A stretch of DNA of 64,000 nucleotides from Rhabdornis inornatus (lineage: Eukaryota; Chordata; Aves; Passeriformes; Rhabdornithidae): positions 684,479-748,478 of the forward strand of contig VWZS01004373.1 of the NCBI GenBank assembly GCA_013397075.1, written 5' to 3'. The notes below the pieces were generated by a model. It searched no databases. It was not told the DNA's origin and saw only the letters and a program-made list of their open reading frames with translations. Shown one piece after another: positions 13,051-24,800 of this stretch (position 1 is its first letter; every line of letters begins with the position of its first letter). The position numbers were made by a program, and so were the translations under genes.

Positions 13051-16000
13051 CCTTGAATCACTCTTTTGCAGAAAATTCTGTGTTTTTTAAATTCAGATTA
13101 TTGTTAGTATCTAAAACTTTAAAAAACCTTTCATGAGTGGGTTGTGCTGTAGTTTGAATTCAAAGGTTCTTTAAAAACTTGGGATCCCATATTGTGCAAT
13201 ATTTTATACAGACCAGAGTTTGTAAGTGACTCAATCACAGAAATTATCCTGTTGATAATACTGTATGACAAACATTAGCAATTTATTTATAATGGGTTAA
13301 GTCTTCAGTAAGGCAGTGTGTGCTTGTTGTAACGCATACTGTTGGAACTAAAAAAAGGGGGGGTTTATCTGTTAAGAAAAACATACCCCATTCTGTGCAA
13401 AAGACAGCTTTAATTTCATCTTCCAAACCTAGTTTTATATTAGTAGTTTTGTTCTATTTCTGAACCTTTGTCTGTTACCCACAGCACGTTCAAGACAACA
13501 AAATTTCTTTGCTCTTGGGAAATAACAGCTTTGACAAGGAAGCATATTTCCATCTGTCTCAATTTGTGACAACATGCTGTTTGCCAAAGCTGCGCTCCTG
13601 GATCCTAATGGAGTGGGGAACAATTTGGGGAGCAGCCTCTTTCTTTCTCCTTTGCCTCTCTTCCCAATTCTTTGATGGGATTGTAGGCTGCAGTTATTAA
13701 AAGCTCACTTGCTGGATTGCTGTGTGAGGGACGTGTGGTTGCTTTGCTGCATCTTCTTCTGGCACTCACTGCCTTTGCCTTTGTTGTGTGTGCAGTAGGA
13801 ACATGCTGTAGCTTCAAGCACCTAAAGCAAACAGGATGGAAGGGCAGAGATGACATCCAGGCTGCAGGGCTGTTCACAGGTCCTGATTCTTGGTGCTTCA
13901 GGGGCATGGTTGGAGAGAGTGGCAGCTCCCTCCTGCCCTGCTCCAGTACCTAGGATGCCCCAGCATCAAAGTGGGAAGCAAATGGCATGTGCATACAGGA
14001 AGCTTGAAAATTGTCTCTGATACTGCCATGCACACATTCCTAAAGTCTTGTTCTTTTCACAGTTTAAAGTCTGTAAAAATCTAATCCAACTCTGGAGTTC
14101 AGGTCATAAAGATTATTCTGTTGCACTTCCATCAGATGTAATCAGTAATTCCATCACTAAATCTATTTGGTTTTCATACCAAAAGTATTTTTTGGGTGTT
14201 GATAACAAGAGAGTGTTTCCAGGCCTTGATTGGTAGTAGACCTGTGCCTGCTTTTCAGTCAATATCCAAGTTGCTTCAAATTTATTTCAAATATTGCAAT
14301 TTAAAGCACTGTTACTTTTATCAACACATTTAATGATTCTTGTTAGTTCAATGAAACTCGTTAAAATACTTGTTTTGCACCTGTCTACTCATCTATGCAC
14401 CTAGATTTTTAGAGGCTAAATTAATTAATAATGAAAAATTGATACGAAAAACTTAAGCTTGTAATGCGACCTAAAGGGAGTTGGAGGTTAGGGTAAACAT
14501 CTTCACATCCACAAACCCTTCTCTAGTAAATCCAGCAATTTTTTTTTTCATTCCCAACAGTAGTTCATATTTGGTACAGTATTTGTATTCTTGTTTAAAA
14601 CAACTCTCACAAAAGCCAAAATTCCATTACAGGAATTAAGCACCTTTCAAGATTGCTGGCTTTAAGACAGGCAGTGCTAATAGTAAGGCGTGCTCAGGCT
14701 GAGCAGGGCTTATATGAGTGGTGGGGCCCCACAGAAATTTCCTGATGCCAGCACTGCCTCACATTAATAAAATTCTTTGATTTACAAGTGTGGTTAATGA
14801 CAGTTAAGTTGAGGAAAACAATGGGCTTATCTTGGCCACAGAAAGGTAGAGTGACACAGATGCTATTTCTTTAATTTTGGGGTTTTTTTTAAGGTACAGG
14901 ACACTTCTGTGGGTGACTTTACACTTGGTTTGAAGGACGATGAACAGAAGAAAGCATCCATCAAAAATACCTCAAAACTTCAGGCAGTGTGCTATTTCAA
15001 ATGGCAAGAGTTGCCTAGAAAAAGAAGACCTGATCACTTTGGAAAAGAGTACAAAGTTTTGAGCTATGTTGTCTGTGTTGGATGGATTGCTGTTTCAGAA
15101 CTCACCACTGAAAAGCTTCTACTGCCCTTAAAAGACTTCTCTCCATTCAGCTTAACCATTAAGAAAGATCCATTATATTTTGTTGATCTCTTCTTGAGCT
15201 AAAAGAGAGTGATACAATTCACTGGTTGATTTGGCTGAGCCTTATCTGTGGTAACACTTTCTGTGATTGCTTGGCAGCTGCTAGGAGTTGGAGGGAGCTT
15301 GAAGTTTTAAGTAGCTGCAAAAGGCACAAGCTGAAGTCTTAGCAACAAGTAAAGAATTTTCAGAAATCTCTCTCACTGAAAACTACCAGTTTTGATATGC
15401 AAAGTTATAAATCTTAAACAGAACGAATAAAATGTCCTTCTTTCAGTGTTTTATTATGCCTATGATGTGGGTTTATGCTTTTTCTCACTGACTGCCTGGC
15501 AAGAACTATTAGGACATATTTATTCCTTAAAAGTAAATCAATAATGTAGCATCTTGAAGGTAGGATTTATGAAGAAGTTTTATTCCTTAGCTGTTTGGAC
15601 TTCAATATTTTTGAATTATTAGTGGTCATTCTATTTCTTCTTGAATATATATTTGTGAGACACTGACAATGCACAGATGAGTCACTGGCCAAATTTTCCT
15701 CAGCTTCTAGGTAAGTATATTGGACAATTAATGAAGGAAACACGCCTTTCCCTGCCTGTCATAATTTCTTTTATTTTCTACTTTCTATAGCTAAACTAAT
15801 AGCAGAGGGAAGGCTGAATCTTCAGCAGACTGATATACCCAAGTGGGACTGTGGAGGACCAGTGTGCCTTTGATGTAGTATGAAAGCTGAATCACTGTGA
15901 AAAACAGCTCACATTCCAGGCAGGATAAGTCTCTATGTGCTATCCTGCTTAACTGCTGATTTTCAGACCTCTTGGAAAGAGTTCCAAGGTAAATCTTTCC

Positions 16001-16136
16001 TGTTGGATGGTGTAGATGCAGGAGGGTATAGATGCAGCAGCAGAGGTGTTGCTGGGCTTCTTTGATAAACAGGACTGCCACATCCTGCTGCTCTGTGTCC
16101 TGGTGCTGGACCAGGCTTGGTGTGCCCACCTCACAG
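13051..16136. other. Intergenic sequence, no recognised gene
   Basis: Nothing here is recognised. At 14894-15202 a 102-codon open frame follows a T-rich tract ending in AAG and is followed by AATAAA at 15426. It is a weak candidate for an alternative last exon, but the peptide matches nothing I know. Frames at 13435-14236 overlap on both strands and look like chance. The minus-strand open frame at 15791-16129 next to the LTR is unrecognised. Confidence 0.5.
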
Positions 16137-16746
16137 TGAGCAATGGTTGTACCAGTTTGAAAACAAAGCAGCAGGAGATTGCAAGGCAGAACTATAGTTT
16201 AATAGAAAAATTAAAATAAAGGCAATAGTACAGAAACACTGGCTTAAACTGACAGAATAGGACCTGACACCCTGTTGGTCAGGGTGGTGGTAACACTTAA
16301 TAAATGGTGGCTACAGTCCTCTTGCAGTGATAATTGTGGTTTTGTCAAAACTATGATCCTGTAGAACAATCTGGTCTTTCTCTCTTGAGGTACTGTAGTG
16401 GGTATCGAGCTTTTGTTCTCTGGGAATCCAGTGATAGTGCTCCCATGGTGTTCCAAGGCTCAGATTATATCCAGGTAGGAATGTCTGGTTCCTCCCCCTG
16501 GGTGGTGCATTTCACAATGGGATGATGTATTTGCAGGAGTCATACTAGGAGACATTGATGTCTCATTAGCAGAGATAGCCCCCCAGGGGGATCTACCAGG
16601 AATAAGTCATGGAAAAGATAAAGAGCACTGCCCCACCTATTTTAACAGTTGATGAAGATGGTAATAGAATACATACTTTTGGTTGCATCTTACATTGTAA
16701 CCTAAGACAACGGTGTAGGGAGGGGTCTTCCTATTGAGCCACATCA
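16137..16746 (-). mobile_element. Endogenous retrovirus LTR (probable, solo or remnant)
   Basis: The stretch from TGAGCAATGG to about GAGCCACATCA resembles a dispersed songbird LTR as I remember it, notably the segments around 16262-16320 and 16470-16520. Read on the minus strand it begins near 16746 and ends ...CA at 16137. A variant poly(A) signal ATTAAA (plus-strand TTTAAT at 16198-16203) sits about 65 bases before that end, the same geometry as the LTR at 21025. No clear target-site duplication is visible and the right boundary could be off by tens of bases. Minus-strand frames just beyond it (16785-17400) could be remains of internal sequence, but this is unproven. Family assignment is from memory. 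Confidence 0.45.
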
Positions 16747-18204
16747 GGAAGTTGGCCGCAAAGACTGACATAAATTAAATGGTGTTAGAAGTGATAACAT
16801 TTGCACTTGTAAATGATCTGTTCTTGTTTATGGATGTTATGCATCTTCTGCAAAACAACTGGCTTTGGTGGGAACATTTTCAGCAGTTTCAGTGGCCACA
16901 GCTCTGCTTTGATATCAGCCTTGACAATAGTGAGTCCTTCCAGCTTTGCCAGCGCTCTATCTACCAGGTAGGGTACATGTAGATCACAGAACCAAATTTT
17001 ATTTAGATGCAACCTTTACATATGTATATACAAAATATTCTTTTTTCATTGAAGTTGAGAGCTATAAGTCAGTACATAAATTCATTGCATAAGAGCTGAA
17101 TGGTTTTGCCACTTGTAGCAGTGTGTTATGGGGAAATATCCGGTGTTTCAACAAGCTCATTTACAGGATATATGATCCTGCACAACTGGTACACGTCTCT
17201 GGGGAGTTCAGTATTTAATCTGCTCTGTAACCATTTCAAAGCTGCTACTTGAAGTGTAAACAAGGAAGAATCCTTTGTTTAATAAAATGACCTTTAGTTA
17301 TTGAATACTTGTCAATTTGTTACAAATGCTGAGGATCATCAGTGCTTATTACTACTGTAACGCCCTTAATAAGTAGTTTGTTGAAACATCACCACTTGCA
17401 ACACAACTTACTGATGAGCCTTCTCGTTTATGCCAGTTACATTCCTTGAGGTTTGAAGTGAAATTCGTGTTAAGCAAAGGTACTTATTTACCAAATTTTC
17501 CCCCAAAGGGTCATATTTCTGGTTTTGACTGGAGAAAACACAAGTACAGAATCTGAAACACTGATATGTGTTTATCCTGTGAGATAGACAGCAAAACCAA
17601 TAAAACATGCAAAGGAATTTAAGATAGAAATTCCCTGTTGGGGTTGTATCAAAGGCAGGATTTCATTTAGCTTTACTGTGGTAGAATAATGTACAGGATC
17701 TGTAGCACAGAAAGTCTGCCAGAGCAGACTACTTGAGTACATATTAAAAATATCATGCTCTTAACACTGAAGTCACCTTTGATTATAATGCAGTAAATGA
17801 AAAGAACTTTTTCTAGTCCAATTAATCAAATACTCAGTTAAAACTGATTTGAGAACTTCATTCTATTCAATTTATAATGTGAGCACATACCACTGGGTAG
17901 TGAGAAAATGGACCTGTCCTAAGTATCAGCTTAAGATGGTGCTGTATAGTGCTCCCAGAACATACCCTCAGGTACAATAAAAAGGAAAACTCATTTGTGA
18001 GTTTTCTTTACAAATGATGAAACTGAACTACTCTGGTTTGTTTTTTTCTTCTGAGTTAGATTACACCATTCCTGTCCAGTTCAGCTATTCCAAATTAACA
18101 TTGTCAATAGAACGATCAGCTTGGGAAAGAAATTAAGTGCATTTTTATTTGCAGTAAGGTTTGTTCAGATGGATCTGTTTTTCAGCCTGCTTTTGTCTGT
18201 CTAG
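16747..18204. other. Intergenic; broken minus-strand coding-like fragments
   Basis: On the minus strand a 75-codon frame (17012-16785) and a roughly 50-codon frame (about 17279-17130) have plausible protein composition. They are separated by stops and frame changes. They could be a decayed gene or retroviral internal sequence next to the LTR on the left, or chance. The rest (17400-18204) shows nothing recognisable. Confidence 0.3.
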
Positions 18205-18505
18205 TCACAAAATCACAGAATAACCTCACTTAGAAGTAACTCAAAAGGACCATCAAATTCCAGCTCCTGGCCCCATACAGGACAGCCCCAAAAATCCCAC
18301 CATGTGCCCGAGAGTGTTGTCCAAATGTTTTTTGAACTCTGTCAGGCTTGGTATTGTGACCACTTCCCTGGGAGCCTGATCCAGAGCCCAAACACCCTCT
18401 GGGTGAAGAACCTTTTCCTAATATCCAGCCTAAATCTCCCCTGGCACAGTTTTATCCAATCCCTTAGGTCCTCTCACTGGTCACCAGAGAGACTGGCCAG
18501 CAGAG
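18205..18505 (-). mobile_element. CR1 LINE fragment, 3' end
   Basis: It starts with TCACAAAATCACAGAAT, the reverse complement of a CR1 3' end. It continues with the familiar order of CR1 3' segments in antisense: CCAGCTCCTGGCCC, then CACTTCCCTGGGAGCCTG, then GAAGAACCTTTTCCTAATATC, then the CTCACTGGTCACCAGAG block. It is 5'-truncated, as nearly all CR1 copies are. The plus-strand open frame across it is a shadow. Confidence 0.85.
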
Positions 18506-21024
18506 CACCAGTCATACTGTTGGTTGTGGATTTCATATGGGGGAGCTTAGCTAAGACTCTGAGAGAGGGGGAATCAACACCTTCTCCACAAATGACTCAG
18601 ATGCCTAATGATGTGTGATAGACCTGTGTCTGTGGTGGGGACAGGAGCGTGGCACACACACAGCTGCACATCTGCAGCCCCTGCCTGCTGCTCTGCTGGC
18701 AGCCCTGCCCAGGATACTGGCAGCCAGGAAAGAAAGGATTTAGGAAGAACTGGCTTTACTAAAACATGAGTCTTCCAAGCATCTCTTGTTAACTCTAAGG
18801 TACTTTCCTCTGGAGAGCCACTGCCAAGCGCTGATCCCTCACACAGAACTCCAGAGCCACAGACAAGGTCTTGGTGCCAGACACTGACTCAGACTGTGGG
18901 GTCCAGTCTTCCTCAGGCTCAAAATTCCCCAGTTTGTCCTGGAAAACTTGTCCACTGTAGGAGAGAGTGGTCGTGGATGTCTGTCAATTCCCCTGTGCTC
19001 GAGTGCAGCATTGCCTGCATGCCTTGTGCATTCTGCATAGCTGTGGCAGGTTCATGGCAGTAACCTGGGACAATTACTTTGATTTTGGTGCAAATATAGC
19101 AATGCAGCCCCATATTTTCTAGGGATTTAGTATAGTGTTGCCTTCCTGATCCCACAGTGGTGGAGTGGTCAGAGGAAGACCGGCACTGCTTAGTGTTAAC
19201 ATTTTCCCTTCTCCATTGCTTTCTTTGTCATAGGCAGTTTGCGTTACAGCAGTGTGCTTTACTGCATAAAAGTCATACAGAGGTAAATCCAGTACTTCCT
19301 ACCTGCCCTTCCCAAGACCCTGCCTCACACCCCAGGACTCAGGAAAGATTTTGGGTCTAATTTGGCCCATGCTACTCACCTCAGTAGCCTGCTTTCAAAA
19401 CTGCAATGAAAAAGTAAGTTAGAAAATATTTTAACCTCTTGCCACTCTCCCAAGCCTCAGGTGAGTCTATCGGATTGGAATCATAAAACTGAGGAAACAT
19501 TTTTCATTGTTGCTATGGAGACTAGAGTTTATGCAGCAATGACTTGTTCTGTTTTCTCTCTCCTTGATCTTAGGCCAAAAAAAAAAAAAAAAAGAGAGAG
19601 AAAAGGAGCATGGAAATATCATGGACAAAACCTCTGGGACATGAGATTACAATTTGAATGACCTCTCAGCAGTATTGCAAAGAAAAACAAAGATGACAGG
19701 AATAAAGAGAAAAAATTCTTTGTGTGTCAAGACAGTCTCTTTCTACAGAGAAGGAAGTAGGAGGAAGTTAGAAAAGGAACTAGGACCACAGTGAACATAA
19801 GAGCAACCACTGCTTGCAGATTCTTTGGAGGATCCAGTGTTCCCTACTCAGAGCCACTGCTCCAGTCCTGCAGTTCATGCAGCCTGGTCATGGTCAGATG
19901 CTAAGAGAACAACCTAACACTTTTAACAACAAGACCTACCCACATTTTATCTGTACTATGCATCTTTCAACAACAGGGATATAGAATCTGGGACTTTACC
20001 TTCTCCTAAACGGCTGTGGATGTGGTCTTCCCTTGCTAGTCCATCACCTGAAGGAAAATCTGCTGTAGTGACTGTATGGCAGCATAGTAAGGAATTAATG
20101 TGTACCTGTTCCTTGTGAGCACATGATCAGTAAGGGGATGATGACAGTGCATGAAGTCTGTATCAGGCTCTACTGCAGATTAAAGCATGAAGTGCATCTG
20201 ATCACATTGCTCCAGTAAATAAATTATTTCCAGTATTTGAAAGCAGCCCTGAAGTTTCAAAAAATGACACATCCTAAGCATAATAGATTGCCCTTAAAAA
20301 AACCCCAACATATCCATACAAAAAAGTGTGACTCTGCCAGACTAAAGATATTTTGATGTTGCAGGATTTAAGCTCTGGAGACAAAAGGCATCCCCAACGC
20401 TGATCAGATAGGTTTCAGAGCATTGTGAAGAAATGCCCCTTTTGGTTTATGAGCATTGAAATCCTGAGCTGAAGGAGCAAAGAAGGTGGCCATATGGCCT
20501 CAACCCTGACCACTCAGATCCATCAGCAGCCTCTTCTGGTTGTCATGACTCAGGACATAACTGAATCCACACACTTTTCCACAAGTGATGCATGTGTCAG
20601 CCCTGAAACAGCAGCCCAACAAGTGGAAATGCTGCAGGACAAGTAAATCAGGTGGAATTAGCTTCTCAATTTTCTCTTCTTTTTTCACTGTTCAGCTCTG
20701 CAAAGCTGCAGCTGGCTCCAGAGCAAGAAGTGTTTCTCCTGGCTGTTCCTAAACATCTGTATTGTCTCTAATTGAGAGCAGCCAGGTGGATGAGGTCCAG
20801 ATGTCTGTGCTGACTGACAGCTATCAAAAGACTGGATAATGGCTTTCAGTGTAAAAAAAGAACCCAGAAATGAGATGGCAGGGGACACATTGCAGGGATT
20901 TGCTAGTTTCATCCCTAATGTTGAACTGTTGTACAAATTGTACAGGATATCAAACCAAAAGCTCACCAAAATCTGTACAGTAAAACAAAACAAGCAAGGA
21001 ATATTGACCTGAATGCCAAGGGGG
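18506..21024. other. Intergenic sequence, no recognised gene
   Basis: The sequence has mixed composition. It includes a relatively GC-rich stretch at 18600-18730, an A17 run followed by a GA repeat at 19577-19610, and short overlapping frames on both strands, none recognisable. No CR1 or LTR boundary was seen. Confidence 0.5.
19577..19610 (+). repeat. A17 run followed by purine-only tail
   Basis: Seventeen A residues are followed by GAGAGAGAAAAGGAG. It could be an old retrotransposition tail, but the sequence to its left matches no family I know and no flanking duplication was seen. It is best read as a simple repeat. Confidence 0.7.
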
Positions 21025-21460
21025 TGATGCCTTGAGAGGCTACCTAGAACAGAGGCTAGACAGTGTTAAAGGAATAAAGTAAGTATTTATTAAAAGGCCT
21101 TCAAAGGATACACCTTGGGCAGTACAAGAGCCCAGCCATGGCTCCACCCAAGATGGATGATAGAGCACAGGTTTTCACACTTTTATATGTTTTGGTCCAG
21201 TTACATATTGGGGTTAATTGTCCAGTTACAGCTTCAGGGTACGAAGTTCCATCCTCCCAGACTGCTCTTCTCAATTCACTGTTTTTTATACTTCTTGAGC
21301 CTAACACTGCAATGGTGTCCTTGGTTCTCAGGCAGGAAAAGGATTGTTTTGTATAACTAAACTGTGAAGAGAACTTGCCAACACTTCATATGAAGTTCAG
21401 AGTTATATACTAATGAAGTACAGAATCTGGATAATATGAAAGCTAAAACCTAAGGCATCA
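21025..21460 (-). mobile_element. Solo LTR of an endogenous retrovirus, exact ends
   Basis: The 436-bp element begins TGATGCCTT and ends AAGGCATCA, perfect 9-bp inverted termini with the canonical TG...CA. On the minus strand it carries TATAAAA (plus-strand TTTTATA at 21181-21187) and about 90 bases later AATAAA (plus-strand TTTATT at 21086-21091), roughly 60 bases before the element's end: promoter and poly(A) geometry of an LTR read right to left. The interior resembles a common songbird ERV LTR as I remember it. The flanks are GGGGG on the left and GGGATG on the right, so a target duplication is at best partial (GGG). No internal retroviral sequence adjoins, hence solo. Class is not certain. 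Confidence 0.8.
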
Positions 21461-21764
21461 GGGATGCTTGGAGCTAGAGACAACCCTGTAAAAGCTATTT
21501 CAGTGTTGTTGACATCCTACAATGTGTATAGTTATTTTGAAACCAATTTTTAGCAAGTTTACAGGCCAAAATATGATTCCGGTCATCTCAAAAGCTGGAT
21601 AAATTTAAAAGTTCATGTAAAAATCAGCCTCAAAGGGAGAGTAAATTAGCTCCTGAGAAAGCATCTAGAGAACTGGAAAGGGGATTTGGGGGATTGTTTT
21701 AACCCAGGTGTGTCTTCAAATGCTATGTGCAAGTTAAGAAACTGATGCTAGCTTGAAGACAGTT
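21461..21764. other. Short interval between LTR and CR1 fragment
   Basis: About 300 bases of unique-looking AT-rich sequence. Nothing recognised. Confidence 0.5.
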
Positions 21765-21830
21765 CTTGCCAGGTTGGACTCGATGATCTTGGAGGTATTT
21801 TCCAGCCTTATTGATTCTATGATTCTGTTC
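21765..21830 (+). mobile_element. CR1 3'-terminal fragment
   Basis: GCCAGGTTGGACTCGATGATCTTGGAGG... is followed by TTGATTCTATGATTCTG, the sense-orientation 3' terminus of CR1 with its octamer repeat. Only the last 65 bases or so are present, a severely 5'-truncated insertion. Confidence 0.85.
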
Positions 21831-24800
21831 TTTATTTTCTTCAGTTTAATTAATTTCTTTATTACCGTAGGAACTACTTAATGAGTTAAAAATTAGCTAT
21901 TTCTTTTCAAGTTTGGGAATAAATACAAAAACTGATGGCAAGGGTTCTTAACATCAGTATAAAAAGTTCCTATAAGTAACTAAGAATTGAGAAATTTGAA
22001 AATGCCTGGGCTATACTACACAAAACAATGAAAAAGTCTTTGAAAATTAAGAATTTTATTAATTACTCCTGAACAAAATATGTGTAATGAGATACCAGTG
22101 AAACTCTTCATATCACATAAACCTTATGTATGATTTATAATCACTTCTGGGTCTCATCTTTACCACATAACCCCTTCTATTATAACTAAATGATCACTGT
22201 GTAATTAGTGATGGAATAGTCATTTATAAGAACAAAATTTTGTTCCCTGCACAAAGGTAGCTGGGGAGAGCAATAACCCCGAAATATCAATGCTACCTGT
22301 GGGATTAAACTGTTGTTTTCCAATAGCTGCAATCCTTAATAGCTAGTTGCTGTAGCATGGATGTTTCAGAAATGTGAGGCACGATATACAGCCATGATTT
22401 AGTTAAACCACACACTGTCTTTCATTTGGCTACCCTCTAAATCAGGCAACACTGGGTGTCCCATCCTCTGGGGTACAAACAAGTATTTGTGCTGGTGGAA
22501 GCCAGGGAATGTCCTCCTATGGAAAGGGGGTCCCCACAGTCCCCACTCCTGCTTCCTCCCCAGGCAGTGTGCCCAGCTTCAGGGGACTCAGGGCTGCCAC
22601 CTCCATCCTCTATATGGTGAGGATGGACACTTCTGACACAGCTCAGCAAACCTCTGAGGGGAATCCTGACATTCTGTTGCCCATTGCTCTCAGCAGGCTA
22701 AGTTTTGGACTGCAAAGGGTTCACTTCTTCCCTGTGTAACACACCAGCAAAGCATCTCTGGACTGTGGTGGTGTGCCCACAGCTAACCTTTACCTTCCCT
22801 TGAGGGGAAACAAAATGGAACAAACTGAAAATTGCATCAAACCAAATCTGGTCCCAGCTGTCTTTGCTCTTACTGTGCTTTTTCCTGTCCTGAGGAGGCA
22901 TTTCTTGACCAGAACTGTTTGCTTTTCAGCTGAGAAAATGGAAAGCCTGGCTTGGAAAAAAGGACTTCTTAGCTCTTCTACTTTGCAGGTAAGAAAATCT
23001 GCTTGAGGTTTGCAAACCTGGCTAAGATGATTGAAATCAATGCTGTTTTACTGAAACATCAGAAGCTTTGGGAAGCTCAGGACCCATTGCACTGGCCTCT
23101 GCAATAGAGATCTCCTCTGTGCAAATGACCAGGGGCTTCTGTTGTCACTCCAAGGGACCTGTGTGGATTTTCTGAATTAATTTTAGTGTACCACAGAGGG
23201 GATTAAGAGGGAACCTTTGTACTGTTTGTCATGGACTGCAGGTGAGCCTTTCTAGAAATTACTCAGACACTTTGGCGTGGACAGGCTGCTTAGATGTGGT
23301 TTTTAGCCTCAGGTCACTGCATAGCACCTGGAACACCAACATTTTAAAGAGCATGGCCTTAAAATGCCACGTCTTTAAATAAAAAATTAGCTTTTAAATA
23401 AACATTGGTAATAAGCCCCAAAACAGGCACCTTGTTTTATTTTTTTTAGAAATGATTCTCACTTCCTGTGCCAAGTACCAAGTATGCAGCAACATCTGCT
23501 GCATAAAAAGCACATCTGCTCAGCAGGGGGAGAGGGGACAGCCACAGAGGTCACCTCTGGAGGGCATGGTGAGGGGTGGGGATAAGCAGATGTAAGAGGT
23601 TGTGGAGGGTGTGAAGAAGCTCTTGGTACAGCTGCTCTCTGAGCCTCTGCTGAAAGTACCACTGCAGGTACTTGCAGGATGGCCCTGTGCCATCCCCAGT
23701 CAGCTTCATTCAGCGTGGAGACGAAAGCTTCCCAAGCCCCAGGAATGTGGCTGGTTGCTGGACTAAATCTCTTCCATAAATATGAAGGGTTTTTTCAACT
23801 CTTTCTGACATTCTGCCCAGATTGTATGCTGTGAAAATTCAGAGCTGTCATGGGGATTTGACATGCTGGTGGTGAACACCTTGTCCAAGTAAGATTTTTA
23901 GTGTATTTTCTTCCCAACAGATGGGACAGGCAGCTCCTCCTAGACTTTGGACCACAGGCCTTCCTAGTCCTTTGGTGTGCACCATGCTTCCATGGTGCTT
24001 GGGAGCAGGGTATGAAACAATTTATAGTACTTGGTATATTTCTATGAAATATTTACAGAGACACTATATTCCAGTGAATTTTATTGCTGGCTCATGCAAT
24101 TCAGATGATAAAAATAACCATTATAATCCACAGAAAATAAATCCATCAGCATTATAGAAATAAGATCTGCAACTGGCAGCGTCATTGACTACACTGGAAT
24201 CCAGAACAAGGACAAGAACCATTCCTCAGTAAACCCCAGATACAGAGGAGAAGGTGGCAAGGTTCACCCACCTGTGTCCATGGAGCCAGGCTCCTGCTGC
24301 TTGTGTTAGAGAAGGAGATTTGTCAGCATCTTGGCCTGAAAACCAGCCTGAGTTTCCAGTCAGAGCAGCACAGGTCATGATTGAGGAGCAGCATTGCTCA
24401 TTGCTCACTCTCACACAGCTGGCATAGAAAAAACCTGAAGCTGCAGACAAATTCACAGTCTCAGACCCTCTGCTGCAAGATAGAAATTGCAATGATCCAT
24501 AATGTCTTTCTAGAGGCAAGAACAGTATTTCATTTGGTTAAGGGGAATCTTCCTGTTCCCTGAGCACATACATAAATGCTGGTGCAGAATAAAACTCACC
24601 ACAAATGAGTTTTCATCAAAAGCAGGAGTTATGAAATTGTGTTCAATATAGTGATGATTTTCTTTTTCCACTGCAGGACAGACTCCAAGGGATGCAAGAC
24701 AGAAAAAACTTGAAATTAAAGTCTTCCTTTTCCATGGAGATCTTACTCTAGTTCTTCCTTTGTCCTCCCTTATTTTCCTTCTTGAAAGTAACTTGTCTCA

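Noticed and set aside
19577..19593. A17 run as the tail of a processed pseudogene
   Set aside because: The upstream sequence resembles no gene, there is no poly(A) signal just before it, and no flanking duplication was found.
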